Shown here: positions 47,012 to 56,663 of the stretch, piece by piece
How positions within the stretch are numbered: position 1 is the first letter of the stretch
Layout: every line of letters begins with the position of its first letter
Assembly: GCF_037198315.1 (NCBI RefSeq)
Contig: NZ_CP144913.1
Location: forward strand, 1,674,001 to 1,738,000
Source of the DNA: Janibacter sp. A1S7
Lineage (GTDB): Bacteria > Actinomycetota > Actinomycetes > Actinomycetales > Dermatophilaceae
DNA: 64,000 nucleotides
Reading direction: 5' to 3'
Translations under genes and position numbers: made by a program
The notes under the pieces: generated by a model
Seen by the model: only the letters and a program-made list of their open reading frames with translations
The model's database searches: none
What the model was told of the DNA's origin: nothing

Positions 47012-47284
47012 TCAGCCAACCGGGCCGGACTCGTTGTCCGTGCGCGGCTTGGCGTCGTCAGCAGGGGCGCTCTCGGTCGTGGTCGACTCCACGGTGCCTG
47101 ACTCGCGGGCCGACTTCTCCGCCTCGCGCTGGCGGTCCTCTTCCTTCATCTCGCTGACCTCGGCCTTGAAGACGCGGGCCGACTTGCCGAGGCTGCGCGC
47201 CGCATCAGGCAGCTTCTTGAAACCGAACAGCAGGAGGATGACCACCAGGATGAGGACGATCTCCATGGGACCCAGGCTGGGCAT
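47012..47284 (-). CDS. tatA: Twin-arginine translocase TatA
   Basis: 90 residues. Short N-terminal membrane helix ([24 protein letters not shown]), the FGFKKLPD hinge, amphipathic helix [19 protein letters not shown], and a polar Thr/Ser/Pro tail, as in TatA. Forms the translocation pore with TatC. Classified as TatA rather than TatB from hinge and length. ATG 47284 has RBS GAAAGGTG. Confidence 0.95.
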   Translation of the reverse strand: MPSLGPMEIVLILVVILLLFGFKKLPDAARSLGKSARVFKAEVSEMKEEDRQREAEKSARESGTVESTTTESAPADDAKPRTDNESGPVG

Positions 47285-47318
47285 GACGGCACCTTTCGCG
47301 TTGGTACGTTCACTCACC

Positions 47319-47324
47319 AGTGTA
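47319..47324 (-). promoter_or_regulatory. -10 box for tatAC
   Basis: TACACT on the minus strand, 34 nt before ATG 47284, within the pafC-tatA gap. Confidence 0.5.
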
Positions 47325-47354
47325 CGGGCCGAGGGTCGGCACACCGCACGACTC

Positions 47355-48314
47355 TCAGTTCCGATAGGCAGCCAGAGCGGCTCGGGCGTGTCCGGCCACG
47401 GAGTCCCGCAGCGACGTCGGCTCCACGACCTCGACATCGCCCCCCAGACGCAGCGCGAGCCGACGCATGAAGCCCTCGGTGCTCGCAGGCATGGTGACCA
47501 GGAGGTGGTCGCCGTCCGGTCGGCGATCGGTGACCGGGTAGTACTCCGCGACCCAGTGCGCGCCGGGTGCCAGACGCACCAGGACCGCCACGTCCTCGGC
47601 GCCACCCTGGTAGACGCCCGTGCGCAGGTCACGGCCGGTGAGCCCCTCGGGAGGGTCGGCAGGCAGGTCGAGCACCTCGACTGCCTCGATCCGGTCGACC
47701 CGGAAGAGTCGCACGTCCGTCGCCCGGTGACACCAGCCCTCGAGGTACCAGTGCCCCTCGACCCGCGCCAGGCGCATCGGGTCGACGTCGCGCTCGGTGC
47801 GCTCGTCCCGGCTGGGGACGTGGTACCCCAGATGCACCCGACGTCCCGCGGTGAGGGCATCCCGCAGGTCCGCGAGCACCTGACCGCCCTGCGTGTCGTC
47901 CTCGACGACGAGGACCCGGTCGACGCCCGGAATGGCTCCGGCCGCACCCTCGAGCTTGGCCAGGGCACGCTCCACGGCGCTGGACTCCCCCGCCCCGGAC
48001 GTGGCCAGGGACCGCAGGCCCACGATGAGCGAGACGGCCTCGTCGACGGTCAGACGAAGGGGGCGGGAGATCGCGTCCGCGTTGCTGACGAAGACGCGAC
48101 CGCCCTCGTAGCTGGCCTCGATGAGCTCGTCCGGCATCGGTCCGTACCCGCACATGAAGAGCAGGTCGAGGTCGGCGCGCAGTTGCTTCTCGGTGATGCC
48201 CAGTCCCGCTGCCGCTCGCTCGATCTCGATCCCCTGGCGGCTGGCGAGCCAGGGGACCATCGTCAGCAGTCGCTCGACGCGGTTGGTGGCCGACTCCACG
48301 GGTTGACGGGTCAT
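47355..48314 (-). CDS. pafC: WYL-domain regulator PafC
   Basis: 319 residues; ATG 48314 overlaps the pafB stop (ATGA). N-terminal winged helix ([44 protein letters not shown], in parts) followed by a WYL domain ([40 protein letters not shown], in parts) and the WCX extension. PafB and PafC form the heterodimer that activates the LexA/RecA-independent DNA-damage response in mycobacteria. Confidence 0.94.
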   Translation of the reverse strand: MTRQPVESATNRVERLLTMVPWLASRQGIEIERAAAGLGITEKQLRADLDLLFMCGYGPMPDELIEASYEGGRVFVSNADAISRPLRLTVDEAVSLIVGLRSLATSGAGESSAVERALAKLEGAAGAIPGVDRVLVVEDDTQGGQVLADLRDALTAGRRVHLGYHVPSRDERTERDVDPMRLARVEGHWYLEGWCHRATDVRLFRVDRIEAVEVLDLPADPPEGLTGRDLRTGVYQGGAEDVAVLVRLAPGAHWVAEYYPVTDRRPDGDHLLVTMPASTEGFMRRLALRLGGDVEVVEPTSLRDSVAGHARAALAAYRN

Positions 48315-49300
48315 GCCGAGACCTCCCGGTGTGCGCTGATGACGGCCTCGAGCCGGTCGATGACGGCCTCGCGCAGGTCCGCGGGCTGCTCGACGACGAC
48401 GTCGGGGCCGTGGCTGGCGATCTCGGCGGCGAAGTCGGCCGGGTCACCGTGGTCGAGCTCGACCCGGTCCCACTGCTCGTCGATGGAATCCACGGTACGG
48501 GCGCGGCGGCGCAGCACGTGCCCGGTCCCGACACGCACGCGCAGCGCGGCCGCGCTGGACTGCGGTTCCCGACCATCGGTGGCGGCGATCATCGAGACGG
48601 GGTCGAGGTCCTCGGGCACCGCCTGTGTGGCCGCCTCACCGGTGGTGGTCACCGTGGAGGTGACGCGCGAGAGCCGGAAGACACGCGGCGCCCCCCTGTC
48701 GAGGTCGTGACCGACGAGGTACCACCGGCCGTGCCAGGCAGTCAGGTACCAGGGCTCGACGTGCCGGGGACTGGCGGTCCCCTCCCCCGCCCGGGCATAG
48801 TCGAAGCGGACGGTGGCCGTCATCAGGACGGCGTCCTTGAGCGGCTCGAAGGCACTCTCACCACTGCCGAGGTGCGGCTCCAGCCCGACGAAGGGGTCCT
48901 CGCTCAGCTCGTCACCGGCAGCCACCTTGCGCCACGCCGTCGCAGCCGTCCCGGCCATCGCCGCGTGGGCCCACGCGCGACTCGCCAGGCCCACCACCGC
49001 CAGCTCCTGCGCGGTGAGCTCGATCGGCGGCAGGTCGTAGTCGCGACGGTCGATCCGGTAGCCCTGCTCGTCCTCGAAGACCCCGATCTCCTCGGTGACC
49101 AGCGGGATCCCCATGGCGCGCAGGTCGTCCTTGTCGCGCTCGAACATCCGGTCGAAGGCCTCGTCGGACTCGACGCTGCGATAGGCCTCGACCAGGTGAC
49201 GGATCCGGTGCTTGGGCAGGGGGATCCGCGAGGACAGCAGGCTCATCGTCAGGTTCAGCAGGCGCTCGGCCTTGGCCCGGGGTGTGTTGGGTGCCGCCAC
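48311..49300 (-). CDS. pafB: WYL-domain regulator PafB
   Basis: 329 residues from GTG 49300, chosen for its RBS (AAGGGAG, 5 nt spacing) and because TPRAKAERLLNLTMSLLSS starts the family. HTH near 10-70, then WYL domain with VRFDYARAGEGTASPRHVEPWYLTAWHGRWYLVGHD (in parts; the WYLVGHD core binds nucleic-acid ligands, here thought to be single-stranded DNA). Despite the paf name it is not needed for pupylation. Promoter and an upstream terminator separate it from the FKBP genes. Confidence 0.93.
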   Translation of the reverse strand: MAAPNTPRAKAERLLNLTMSLLSSRIPLPKHRIRHLVEAYRSVESDEAFDRMFERDKDDLRAMGIPLVTEEIGVFEDEQGYRIDRRDYDLPPIELTAQELAVVGLASRAWAHAAMAGTAATAWRKVAAGDELSEDPFVGLEPHLGSGESAFEPLKDAVLMTATVRFDYARAGEGTASPRHVEPWYLTAWHGRWYLVGHDLDRGAPRVFRLSRVTSTVTTTGEAATQAVPEDLDPVSMIAATDGREPQSSAAALRVRVGTGHVLRRRARTVDSIDEQWDRVELDHGDPADFAAEIASHGPDVVVEQPADLREAVIDRLEAVISAHREVSA

Positions 49301-49322
49301 ATCCGCTCCCTTCGTCACGGCG

Positions 49323-49328
49323 AGGCTA
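49323..49328 (-). promoter_or_regulatory. -10 box for pafBC
   Basis: TAGCCT on the minus strand, 22 nt before GTG 49300 with an RBS between; it lies just past the hairpin at 49353-49396. Confidence 0.5.
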
Positions 49329-49352
49329 ACCTGCCGACGTGCTGGACCACGC

Positions 49353-49396
49353 GACGGGCCGCGGCCAGGAGCGTGTCCTCCTCGCCGCGGCCCGTC
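49353..49396 (-). terminator. Terminator hairpin between the FKBP gene and pafB
   Basis: Arms of 19 nt (49353-49371 and 49378-49396) pair with one C-C mismatch around a 6-nt loop. It lies 34 nt after the FKBP stop, ending that transcript before the pafB promoter. Confidence 0.75.
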
Positions 49397-49429
49397 CTCG
49401 ACCGTCATCCGGCCGGGTGCGCGGGGTCG

Positions 49430-49816
49430 TCAGCCGGCCTTGACCAGGTCGACGACGAAGATCAGGGTCTCGCCACCCTTGATGACGTTGCCGGCGCCCT
49501 GGTCGCCGTACCCGAGGTGGGGCGGGATGGTGATCCTGCGTCGACCGCCCTCCTTCATCCCGATCAGGCCCTGGTCCCAGCCCTGGATGACCTGCCCGAC
49601 GCCGGCGGTGAAGGCCAGCGGTGCACCACGGTTCCAGGAGGCGTCGAACTCCTCGCCGGTCGAGTGGGCGACGCCGACGTAGTGCGCCTGGATCGGCGAG
49701 CCGGGGGTCACCTCGGCGCCGTCACCGACGCTGATGTCCTCGACGACGAGCTCGTTGGGCGGGGTGTCACCGGGGAAGTCGATCTCCGGCTTGGTGGTGT
49801 TCGGGTCGAACGGCAT
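49430..49816 (-). CDS. FKBP-type peptidyl-prolyl isomerase, cytoplasmic
   Basis: 128 residues without a signal peptide. Single FKBP domain: IQAHYVGVAHSTGEEFDASW, VIQGWDQGLIGMKEGGRRRITIP (in parts), YGDQGAG and LIFVVDLVKA. The Asp of FDASW, the central Trp and the Tyr of LGYGD correspond to the active-site set. Such FKBPs adjoin the pafA region in many actinobacteria; a link to proteasome function is unproven. RBS AAAGGAAC before ATG 49816. Confidence 0.95.
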   Translation of the reverse strand: MPFDPNTTKPEIDFPGDTPPNELVVEDISVGDGAEVTPGSPIQAHYVGVAHSTGEEFDASWNRGAPLAFTAGVGQVIQGWDQGLIGMKEGGRRRITIPPHLGYGDQGAGNVIKGGETLIFVVDLVKAG

Positions 49817-49863
49817 GTGGCGGTTCCTTTCGTGGTGGTGCGGGCAGAGCCTGGGAGCGGCGC

Positions 49864-50913
49864 TCAGGGAGCGCCGAGGATGTCGACGGTGAAGACGAGC
49901 GTGGCGCCACCCTTGATCGACCCGTCGGGAGTGCCCTCCTTGCCGTAGCCCTCCTCCGGCGGGACCACCACGAGCAGGCGGTCACCGACCTTCGCGCCCT
50001 CCACGGCCTTGTCCCAGCCGGGGATGACGGCGTTCTGGCCGACCGGGAAGGCGAAGGGCCCGCGCCCGTCCTTCATGGACGAGTCGAAGACCTTCCCGTC
50101 CTTCCAGGTCACGCCGGTGTAGGAGACGTAGACGTAGTCGTCCTTGGCGATCTTCTCGCCGTCACCCTCGATGAGCTTCTCGACGACGAGCTTCTTCGGC
50201 GGGTCCTCGCCCTCGGGGATGGTGATGTCGGCGGGGGCGTCGGCCTTCCAGTCGACCGTCGGCAGACCGTCCTTCGGCTCGACCTCCTTGCCCTGGGCCT
50301 TGGCCGGGAGCTCGCCGCGCACGTCGTAGACGAGGACGAGGTTGTCCTTGCCGTCGATCCCCAGCTGCGGAGCGCCCTCCTTGCCGAAGAGGTCCTCGGG
50401 CGTGAGCACGGCGACACCACTGGATCCGATGGGCTGGTCCTTGATGGTCTTGACGAGCCCGGGCAGGGACTGCTTGTTACCCAGGTCGAGGACGATCGGT
50501 GAGCTGGAGTAGGTCTCCGACCCGTCGATGGCCTTGCCGTCCTTGGCGGAGAACATCGCGAGGTCGACCGTGGCGTAGGCGTCGTCCGGCAGCTCCTTGC
50601 CGTCGCCCTCGTCCAGGATGGTGCGGGTGGTCTGGGAGACCTCGAGCGGCTTCTCGGGCAGCTCCACGGAGGGGCCCTTCTTGCCGTCGGCCTGCGTGAC
50701 CTCGATCTCCTCGACCTTGTCGAGGTCCTCCTCCTTCGGCTCCGCGAGGGTGGGCGTCGCGTCCTGGGAGTCGGACGCCGACTCGCTGGACCCCGTGTCC
50801 GACGAGTCGCTCTCGGAGTCGCCGCCACAAGCGGTCAGGAGCATCAGCGATGCGAGCGATGCCGCAACGGCGGTGGTCAAACGGGGACGGGCCTTGGGCA
50901 CGGTCAACCTCAT
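49864..50913 (-). CDS. FKBP-type peptidyl-prolyl isomerase lipoprotein
   Basis: 349 residues from ATG 50913 (MRLTVPKARP); ATG 50940 would add nine residues. Lipobox LLTACGGD gives lipidation at Cys about 29, followed by a Ser/Asp-rich linker. Two FKBP-like domains: a degenerate one at about 90-200 (TRTILDEGDGKELPDDAY ... LPGLVKTIKDQPIGS) and a canonical one at about 235-349 (VSYTGVTWKDGKVFDSS, VIPGWDKAVEGAKVGDRLLV, GYGKEGTPDGSI). Acts as a folding catalyst outside the membrane; likely substrate of Lnt. Confidence 0.94.
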   Translation of the reverse strand: MRLTVPKARPRLTTAVAASLASLMLLTACGGDSESDSSDTGSSESASDSQDATPTLAEPKEEDLDKVEEIEVTQADGKKGPSVELPEKPLEVSQTTRTILDEGDGKELPDDAYATVDLAMFSAKDGKAIDGSETYSSSPIVLDLGNKQSLPGLVKTIKDQPIGSSGVAVLTPEDLFGKEGAPQLGIDGKDNLVLVYDVRGELPAKAQGKEVEPKDGLPTVDWKADAPADITIPEGEDPPKKLVVEKLIEGDGEKIAKDDYVYVSYTGVTWKDGKVFDSSMKDGRGPFAFPVGQNAVIPGWDKAVEGAKVGDRLLVVVPPEEGYGKEGTPDGSIKGGATLVFTVDILGAP

Positions 50914-50940
50914 CGGTGGGGTAGGAAGTGGTTCGCGCAC

Positions 50941-50946
50941 ACCCTA
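50941..50946 (-). promoter_or_regulatory. -10 box for the FKBP lipoprotein gene
   Basis: TAGGGT on the minus strand, 27 nt before ATG 50913. Confidence 0.4.
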
Positions 50947-50992
50947 ACCAGCGATTCTGGGTGTCCGCTGACCCGAGGGCCCCTGGCGAGCG

Positions 50993-52363
50993 CTATGTGG
51001 CGGCCATCATGTCGATGAGGCGCTGCACCCGCTCGTCGACGGAGCGGAAGGGGTCCTTGCACAGCACGGTGCGTTGCGCCTCGTCGTTGACCTTCAGGTG
51101 CACCCAGTCGACCGTGACGTCACGCGAGTGCTCGCGCGCGGTACGCACGAAGTCCCCGCGCAGTTTGGCGCGCGTGGTCTGCGGCGGGGTGGCCATCGCC
51201 GTGACGATCTCCTCGTCCGTGACGACCCGCGCGATCCGACCGGCCCGCTGGAGCACGTGGTGCACTCCCCGAGCCGGGTCGATGTCGTGGTAGGCGAGAT
51301 CGAGCTGGGCCAGTCGCGGGTCGTCGAGGTCGAGTCCGTGTCGTGTGGCGTAGGCATCGAGCAGGCGGTACTTGATCACCCAGTCGACCTCCGTGTCGAC
51401 GAGCGAGAGGTCATCGGTCTCGACGGCCTGCAACGTCCGCCCCCACAGGTCGAGGACCTGTGCGGTCAGATCGTCGTCGATGCCCTCCCGCGCGGCGTAG
51501 TCCGTGGCCCGGGCCAGGTACTCGCCCTGGATCTCCAGCGCGCTCATGCGGCGGCCGTCGGCGAGGGCCACCGGAGTGCGCCCGGTCCGGTCCAGGCTGA
51601 TGTCGCGGATCGCCCGGATCGGGTTGTCCAGCGTCATGTCCGGCATGGCGACGCCGTCCTCGAGCATGCGCAGCACGAGGTGGGCCGAGCCGACCTTGAG
51701 CAACGTCGTCGTCTCGGTCATCGTCGAGTCGCCGACGATGACGTGCATGCGGCGGTAGTGCTCGGCATCGGCGTGCGGCTCGTCGCGGGTGTTGATGATC
51801 GGCCGCGAGCGGGTGGTTGCCGAGGAGACGCCCTCCCAGATGTGGTCGGCCCGTTGGCTGACCGAGAAGGTGGTTCCGCCGCTGCCCTTCATCAGCTTGC
51901 CGGTGCCGGCGATCAACTGGCGGGTGATGAGGAAGGGCAGCAGGCCCTCGGTCACGGCGGCGAAGTTGTCCGTGCGCGCGACGAGGAAGTTCTCGTGGCA
52001 GCCATAGGAGTTGCCGGCCGAGTCGACGTTGTTCTTGAAGACGTAGATGTCACCGGCGACGCCCTCCTCCGCCAGGCGCGCCTGGGCGTCCTCGACGAGG
52101 TCCTGCACGATGCGCTCCCCCGCCCGGTCGTGGGCGACGAGGGTGCGCAGGTCGTCGCACTCGGCGGTGGCGTACTCGGGGTGGCTACCGACGTCGAGGT
52201 AGAGGCGGGAGCCGTTGGGCAGGAAGACGTTGCTCGAGCGTCCCCAGGTGACCACCTTGCGGAAGAGGTAGCGGGCCACCTCGTCCGGCGTCAGTCGTCG
52301 GTGCCCGTCGGTGACGGCCGTGATCCCGAACTCGGTCTCGATACCGAAGATGCGTCGCTCCAC
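50993..52363 (-). CDS. pafA: Pup-protein ligase PafA
   Basis: 456 residues from GTG 52363. Carboxylate-amine ligase fold shared with glutamine synthetase: [12 protein letters not shown] (catalytic Asp/Glu region), [33 protein letters not shown] and [10 protein letters not shown] (ATP/Mg binding). Joins the C-terminal glutamate of deamidated Pup to substrate lysines. The missing loop present in Dop and the position distal to prcA identify it as PafA. Own leaderless promoter overlaps the prcA stop. Confidence 0.97.
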   Translation of the reverse strand: MERRIFGIETEFGITAVTDGHRRLTPDEVARYLFRKVVTWGRSSNVFLPNGSRLYLDVGSHPEYATAECDDLRTLVAHDRAGERIVQDLVEDAQARLAEEGVAGDIYVFKNNVDSAGNSYGCHENFLVARTDNFAAVTEGLLPFLITRQLIAGTGKLMKGSGGTTFSVSQRADHIWEGVSSATTRSRPIINTRDEPHADAEHYRRMHVIVGDSTMTETTTLLKVGSAHLVLRMLEDGVAMPDMTLDNPIRAIRDISLDRTGRTPVALADGRRMSALEIQGEYLARATDYAAREGIDDDLTAQVLDLWGRTLQAVETDDLSLVDTEVDWVIKYRLLDAYATRHGLDLDDPRLAQLDLAYHDIDPARGVHHVLQRAGRIARVVTDEEIVTAMATPPQTTRAKLRGDFVRTAREHSRDVTVDWVHLKVNDEAQRTVLCKDPFRSVDERVQRLIDMMAAT

Positions 52364-52369
52364 GTCTGC

Positions 52370-52375
52370 AGGCTA
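52370..52375 (-). promoter_or_regulatory. -10 box giving a leaderless pafA mRNA
   Basis: TAGCCT on the minus strand with exactly 6 nt to GTG 52363; its first bases are the prcA stop codon. Confidence 0.6.
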
Positions 52376-53068
52376 ACCCTCGCCCCGCGGCGGCCCGATG
52401 AGCCGGCGGAAGCACCGGCGCGGCCGGTCACGCTCGAGCACGGCGATCTCGAGCGCCTCGGGCGGGACCCGCGGTCCCGGCACCTCCCCTTCGCCGTGGT
52501 TGGACAGCACCCCCACGGCCAGGTCGAAGGCCTCGGTCAGGTCCATCCCGCTGCGCCAGCGCGAGCGCAGGGTCTCGTTGAGCTGCTCGCTGGCACCGCC
52601 GATGACGACGCACCCGGCCTCGTCGGAGACCGACCCGTCGTAGGTGAGCCGGTAGATGCGGTCGCTCTCGGGCGTGCTCCCGACCTCGGCGACCACGATC
52701 TCGACCTCGTAGGGCTTCTGGTCCTCGGTGAAGACCGTGCCCAGGGTCTGGGCATAGGCATTGGCCAGCCCCCGTGCGGTCACGTCGGAGCGGTCGTAGG
52801 AGTAGCCACGCAGGTCGGCGTACCGGATGCCGGCGACGCGCAGGTTCTCGAACTCGTTGTACTTGCCGACCGCCGCGAAGCCGATGCGGTCGTAGATCTC
52901 ACTGACCTTGTTCAGCGACCGGCTGCTCGGGTTGTCGGCGACGAAGAGGATGCCGCCGTCGTAGGCGAGGACCACGACCGAGCGACCGCGGGCGATCCCG
53001 GCCCGGGCGAAGTCCGCCCGGTCCTTCATCACCTGCTCGGGTGAGACGTAGAAGGGGGGTTGGGTCAC
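52373..53068 (-). CDS. prcA: Proteasome alpha subunit
   Basis: 231 residues from GTG 53068, overlapping the prcB stop (GTGA). Alpha-type features: [27 protein letters not shown] at the N-terminal gate, [35 protein letters not shown] (in parts), no catalytic N-terminal Thr. Seven copies form each outer ring of the 20S core and dock Mpa. The C-terminal stretch is shorter than in M. tuberculosis. Confidence 0.97.
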   Translation of the reverse strand: MTQPPFYVSPEQVMKDRADFARAGIARGRSVVVLAYDGGILFVADNPSSRSLNKVSEIYDRIGFAAVGKYNEFENLRVAGIRYADLRGYSYDRSDVTARGLANAYAQTLGTVFTEDQKPYEVEIVVAEVGSTPESDRIYRLTYDGSVSDEAGCVVIGGASEQLNETLRSRWRSGMDLTEAFDLAVGVLSNHGEGEVPGPRVPPEALEIAVLERDRPRRCFRRLIGPPRGEG

Positions 53069-53892
53069 CGGGCACCTCCCGGATTGCCGCGACGGGTCTC
53101 CAGCACGGTCGCGACCGCGTCCTCGAGGGCGGCCTCGTCGAGGAAGGTGACCCCGTCGGCACCCACCACGCCGACGGTCGGCCAGATGCGCCGGTGCACG
53201 TCGGGCCCGCCGGTCGCGGAGTCGTCGTCGGCGGCGTCGTAGAGCGCCTCGACGGCGACGCGCACCGCCTCGTCCCGGCCCATGTCGGGCCGCCACAGCT
53301 TCTTCAACGCACCACGCGCGAAGGCCGCTCCCGAACCGACGCTGTGGTGCCGGTGCTCCTCATAGCATCCGCCGGTCACGTCGTAGGAGAAGATCCGACC
53401 GGTGCCGGTGTCGGGGTCGTATCCGCCGAAGGCCGGGACGACGGCCAACCCCTGCATCGCCAGACCGAGATTCCCGCGGAGCATGGCGGCCAGCCGGTTC
53501 GCCTTGCCCTCGAGGGACATGTGCGTGCCCTCGATCTTCTCGTAGTGCTCCAGCTCGACCTGGAACAACCGCACCATCTCGATCGCCACCCCGGCCGTGC
53601 CGGCGATCCCGACGAGCGAGAGGTCGTCGGCGGCGAAGACCTTGTCCACGTCCCGGTTGGCGATGACATTGCCCATCGTGGCGCGCCGGTCCCCCGCCAT
53701 CAGGACACCCTCGGGCCAGGCCAGGCTGACGATCGTCGTGCCGTGCGGCGCCTCGATCGCGGGCGTGCCGGGCAGGGAACGACGGCCCGGCAGCAGCTCC
53801 GGCTCGTGCTGCCCGAGGAACTGCGTGAATGAGGCCCCGCCGGCGGTCGTGAAGGCCTCCGGCAGCCTCCCGTGGGACAGCGTCCGACTCAC
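53065..53892 (-). CDS. prcB: Proteasome beta subunit
   Basis: 275 residues, GTG 53892 overlapping the pup stop. A 51-residue propeptide ends HG, and the catalytic nucleophile is Thr52 in [10 protein letters not shown], exposed by autocleavage. Other active-site residues: the Asp and Arg of [10 protein letters not shown] and the Lys of [19 protein letters not shown] and [13 protein letters not shown] complete the fold. Forms the inner rings of the 20S proteasome. Confidence 0.97.
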   Translation of the reverse strand: MSRTLSHGRLPEAFTTAGGASFTQFLGQHEPELLPGRRSLPGTPAIEAPHGTTIVSLAWPEGVLMAGDRRATMGNVIANRDVDKVFAADDLSLVGIAGTAGVAIEMVRLFQVELEHYEKIEGTHMSLEGKANRLAAMLRGNLGLAMQGLAVVPAFGGYDPDTGTGRIFSYDVTGGCYEEHRHHSVGSGAAFARGALKKLWRPDMGRDEAVRVAVEALYDAADDDSATGGPDVHRRIWPTVGVVGADGVTFLDEAALEDAVATVLETRRGNPGGAR

Positions 53893-54083
53893 TGGCCACC
53901 CTTCTGGACGAAGCCCTTGACGAACTCCTCGGCGTTGGACTCCAGGACGCCGTCGATCTCGTCGAGCACCGAGTCGACGTCCTCGTCCCGCGCGGCGTTC
54001 TGCGCCGCCACCCGGGTCCCCTCGTCGACGGGACCCTCGTCACCGCCACCGGAACGCTCGGGACGGGTCTGCTCCTGCGCCAT
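53889..54083 (-). CDS. pup: Prokaryotic ubiquitin-like protein Pup
   Basis: 64 residues. Disordered, acidic and Gln/Gly-rich N-terminal half; the Mpa-binding coiled-coil stretch [21 protein letters not shown]; and C-terminus [10 protein letters not shown]. The terminal Gln must be deamidated by Dop to Glu before PafA can attach it. Coupled to prcB by a 4-nt overlap; dop ends 53 nt upstream. Confidence 0.98.
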   Translation of the reverse strand: MAQEQTRPERSGGGDEGPVDEGTRVAAQNAARDEDVDSVLDEIDGVLESNAEEFVKGFVQKGGQ

Positions 54084-54136
54084 GACTGCTCCTTCTCGTC
54101 GCGACCGGCAGCTGCCGGCAACCGGTACCTGCGAGC

Positions 54137-55633
54137 CTATGCCCCGAGCCCGGTCACGAGGTCGTCGACGTCGTCGGTGGCCAGCAGCGACTCCGTCTCG
54201 TCGCGACCGTGGGCGAGCGGGTCGAGCATCGAGACGCGAGCGATCCGACCGGCCCGCGGCAGCCGGAGCACCAGGCTGTCCCACGACGCGGACACGACGT
54301 GCTGCCCGAGACGCTCGACGACACCCCCGCGCAGCCATGCCCGGGTGTCGGCCGGCGGGGTGGAGACCGCCGCACGGACCTCCTCGTCGTTCGTCAGCCG
54401 GGTGATCCGGCCGGCCCTCTCCAGCGTGTGGAAGATGCCCTTCTCGGGGCGCACGTCGGAGAACTGGATGTCGATCGCGGTCAGCCGTGGGTCACCCCAC
54501 GCCATGCCGTCCCGCTGGCGGTAGCGCTCGAGCAGGTTGAGCTTGGCGACCCAGTCGATGTCGGCCACCGCGTCCATCGGGTCGTTCGCGAGGAGACCGA
54601 GGATCCGCTCCCAGTGGGCGAGCACCTCGTCAGTGGCCGGGTCGCTCCCTTCGCGCTCGACGAAGGCGGTGGCCATCTCGAGGTACTCGGTGAGGATCTG
54701 CACCGCCGTGAGGTCCCGTCCGTCGCGCATCCGCACCGTCGCCGTGCAGGTGGGGTCGTGGGAGATGACCTTCAGGGCCTCGACCGGGTGGAGCACCTCC
54801 AACCCACGATCGATCGCGTCCGCCTCGATGAGGGCGAGCACGAGCGAGGTGGAGCCCGTCTTGACCAGGTTGGCCACGTCCGCCTGGTTGGCGTCGCCGA
54901 TGATCACGTGCAGCCGGCGCCAGGTGTCCGGATCGGCGTGCGGCTCGTCCCGGGTGTTGATGATCGGACGCTTGAAGGTCGTCTCCAGACCCACCGGGGC
55001 CTCGAAGAAGTCACTGCGGGAGGAGATCTGGTACCCGGCGTGCTCGCTCTCCTGACCGATCCCGACCCGTCCCGCACCGCACATGACCTGGCGGGCGACG
55101 AAGAAGGGGGTCAGTCCGGCGATGATCCGCTCGAAGGGGGTCCTGCGGGTGACGAGGAAGTTCTCGTGCGTGCCGTACGAGGAACCCTTGCCGTCGGTGT
55201 TGTTCTTGTACAGGTTGATGCCGGGCGGGGTGGCGGCCAGTCGCTGCACGACCTCGCGCATGACCAGCTCCCCCGCCCGGTCCCACACGACGGCATCCCG
55301 CGGGGAGGTGACCTCCGGACTGGAGTACTCGGGGTGCGCGTGGTCGACGTACAGACGGGCCCCGTTGGCGAGCACGACGTTGGCCAACGTCGGGTCCTCG
55401 ATGTCCGTCAGCTGGGACAGGTCCGCCCGGGACCGGGGCACCTCGAAGCCGCGGGCGTCGACGAGTGGGTGCTCGTCGCTGTAGTCCCACGCACCGTGGG
55501 CGGCGCGCAGCCCGTGCGCCCGCGCATAGGTGGTGACGACCTCGCCGGAGGCGGCCATCGGGTTGGCCTGCGGCTGCCCCGGGACGGAGATCCCGTACTC
55601 GGTCTCGACTCCCATGACCCGTCTGACACTCAT
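54137..55633 (-). CDS. dop: Deamidase of Pup (depupylase) Dop
   Basis: 498 residues from ATG 55633 (MSVRRVMGVETEYGIS); the frame extends 121 codons further but over an oppositely oriented gene. Same fold as PafA: ETEYGISVPG with catalytic Asp region, YVDHAHPEYSSPEVTSPRD, YKNNTDGKGSSYGTHENFLV and [10 protein letters not shown]. The extra Dop loop lies near residues 40-80. Deamidates Pup-Gln and removes Pup from proteins. Heads the dop-pup-prcB-prcA unit with its own leaderless promoter. Confidence 0.97.
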   Translation of the reverse strand: MSVRRVMGVETEYGISVPGQPQANPMAASGEVVTTYARAHGLRAAHGAWDYSDEHPLVDARGFEVPRSRADLSQLTDIEDPTLANVVLANGARLYVDHAHPEYSSPEVTSPRDAVVWDRAGELVMREVVQRLAATPPGINLYKNNTDGKGSSYGTHENFLVTRRTPFERIIAGLTPFFVARQVMCGAGRVGIGQESEHAGYQISSRSDFFEAPVGLETTFKRPIINTRDEPHADPDTWRRLHVIIGDANQADVANLVKTGSTSLVLALIEADAIDRGLEVLHPVEALKVISHDPTCTATVRMRDGRDLTAVQILTEYLEMATAFVEREGSDPATDEVLAHWERILGLLANDPMDAVADIDWVAKLNLLERYRQRDGMAWGDPRLTAIDIQFSDVRPEKGIFHTLERAGRITRLTNDEEVRAAVSTPPADTRAWLRGGVVERLGQHVVSASWDSLVLRLPRAGRIARVSMLDPLAHGRDETESLLATDDVDDLVTGLGA

Positions 55634-55639
55634 GGCCAC

Positions 55640-55645
55640 AGGGTA
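55640..55645 (-). promoter_or_regulatory. -10 box giving a leaderless dop mRNA
   Basis: TACCCT on the minus strand with exactly 6 nt to ATG 55633. The divergent hydrolase gene starts 44 bp from ATG 55633. Confidence 0.55.
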
Positions 55646-55676
55646 GGCGCCCACCCACCGTGGTCGAGGGGGCAGC

Positions 55677-56663
55677 GTGTTGAATGGGGGCGTGGACGAC
55701 CAGACGTGGCTGCCCGTGGGCACGAGGATCCTCGACTTCCTCACCCGTTTCTCGGTCACCGCCGACGAGATGACTGCGGATCGGCTGTCGAGGATGCGCA
55801 GCGCGGTGCCGATGCGCCCGCCGTACACGTGGGTCGTCGGGACTCCGCACCGTGGCGTGCGCAGCGAGGACCACCGGATCACCGTGCGCGACGGCCACGA
55901 GCTGACGGTGCGCGTGCACCGACCGGCGTCCGCCGAACGGCTGCCGCTCCTCCTGCACTTCCACGGAGGCGGCTTCGTCATCGGGCACGTCGGCATCTAC
56001 GACCCGTACCTCACCCGGATCGCCGCAGCAGCCCGAGCCGTCGTCGTCACGGTCGCCTACCGGATGGCGCCCGAGTACCGGGCGCCGCAGGCTGCGCTCG
56101 ACTGCCGGGACGCCTGCACCTGGGCGCTGGACCATGCCGAGGAGATCGGCGCCCGCACCGACGCCGTCGGCGTCACCGGGGACTCGGCCGGCGGCAACCT
56201 CGCGGCCGGGATCGCCCAGCACCTGCGGGACGAGGCCTTCGTGGGGCTGCGTCACCAGGCCCTCGTCTACCCGGCTCCGGACCTGACCGAGCGCGAGCTG
56301 GACGACCTGCAGACGCTGGACCAGCGCTACCCGATCCTCACCCCGGCCATGCTGCGCAGCTTCCGTGGCCTCTACCTCGGTGACGACGCGGACGACCGTG
56401 ACCCGGTGCTCTCCCCCGCCCACGGCGACCTGACCGGCCTGCCACCGGCGCTGGTGCAGACGGCCCAGCTGGACCCCCTTCGCCCCGATGGTGCGGCCTA
56501 CGCCGACGCCCTGCGCGCCGCAGGGGTCGAGGTACGGCAGACGAACTACCGTGGCGCCCCGCACGGATTCCTCAACTTCCCGGGGCTCGCCCCCGCGGCG
56601 GAGCCCGCACTCCAGGAGCTCGTGGGCGAGCTGCGGCACCACCTGCACGAGGCGGATCGATGA
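55677..56663 (+). CDS. Alpha/beta hydrolase, HSL family (esterase/lipase), copy 1
   Basis: 328 residues from GTG 55677; GTG 55692 (VDDQTWLP) is an alternative start. Hormone-sensitive-lipase class: oxyanion motif HFHGGGFVIG, nucleophile GDSAGGNLAA, acid in TAQLDPLRPDG, histidine in GAPHGFLNF. Hydrolyses short- to medium-chain esters; substrate unknown. Plus-strand, lying between dop and mpa, which are on the opposite strand. Stop overlaps the next hydrolase start (ATGA). Confidence 0.92.
   Translation: MLNGGVDDQTWLPVGTRILDFLTRFSVTADEMTADRLSRMRSAVPMRPPYTWVVGTPHRGVRSEDHRITVRDGHELTVRVHRPASAERLPLLLHFHGGGFVIGHVGIYDPYLTRIAAAARAVVVTVAYRMAPEYRAPQAALDCRDACTWALDHAEEIGARTDAVGVTGDSAGGNLAAGIAQHLRDEAFVGLRHQALVYPAPDLTERELDDLQTLDQRYPILTPAMLRSFRGLYLGDDADDRDPVLSPAHGDLTGLPPALVQTAQLDPLRPDGAAYADALRAAGVEVRQTNYRGAPHGFLNFPGLAPAAEPALQELVGELRHHLHEADR

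Noticed and set aside
47012..47019. TTG 47019 as the tatC start, overlapping tatA
   Set aside because: It would add 11 unconserved residues and uses a rare start codon; ATG 46986 is kept, though coupling via the TTG cannot be excluded.
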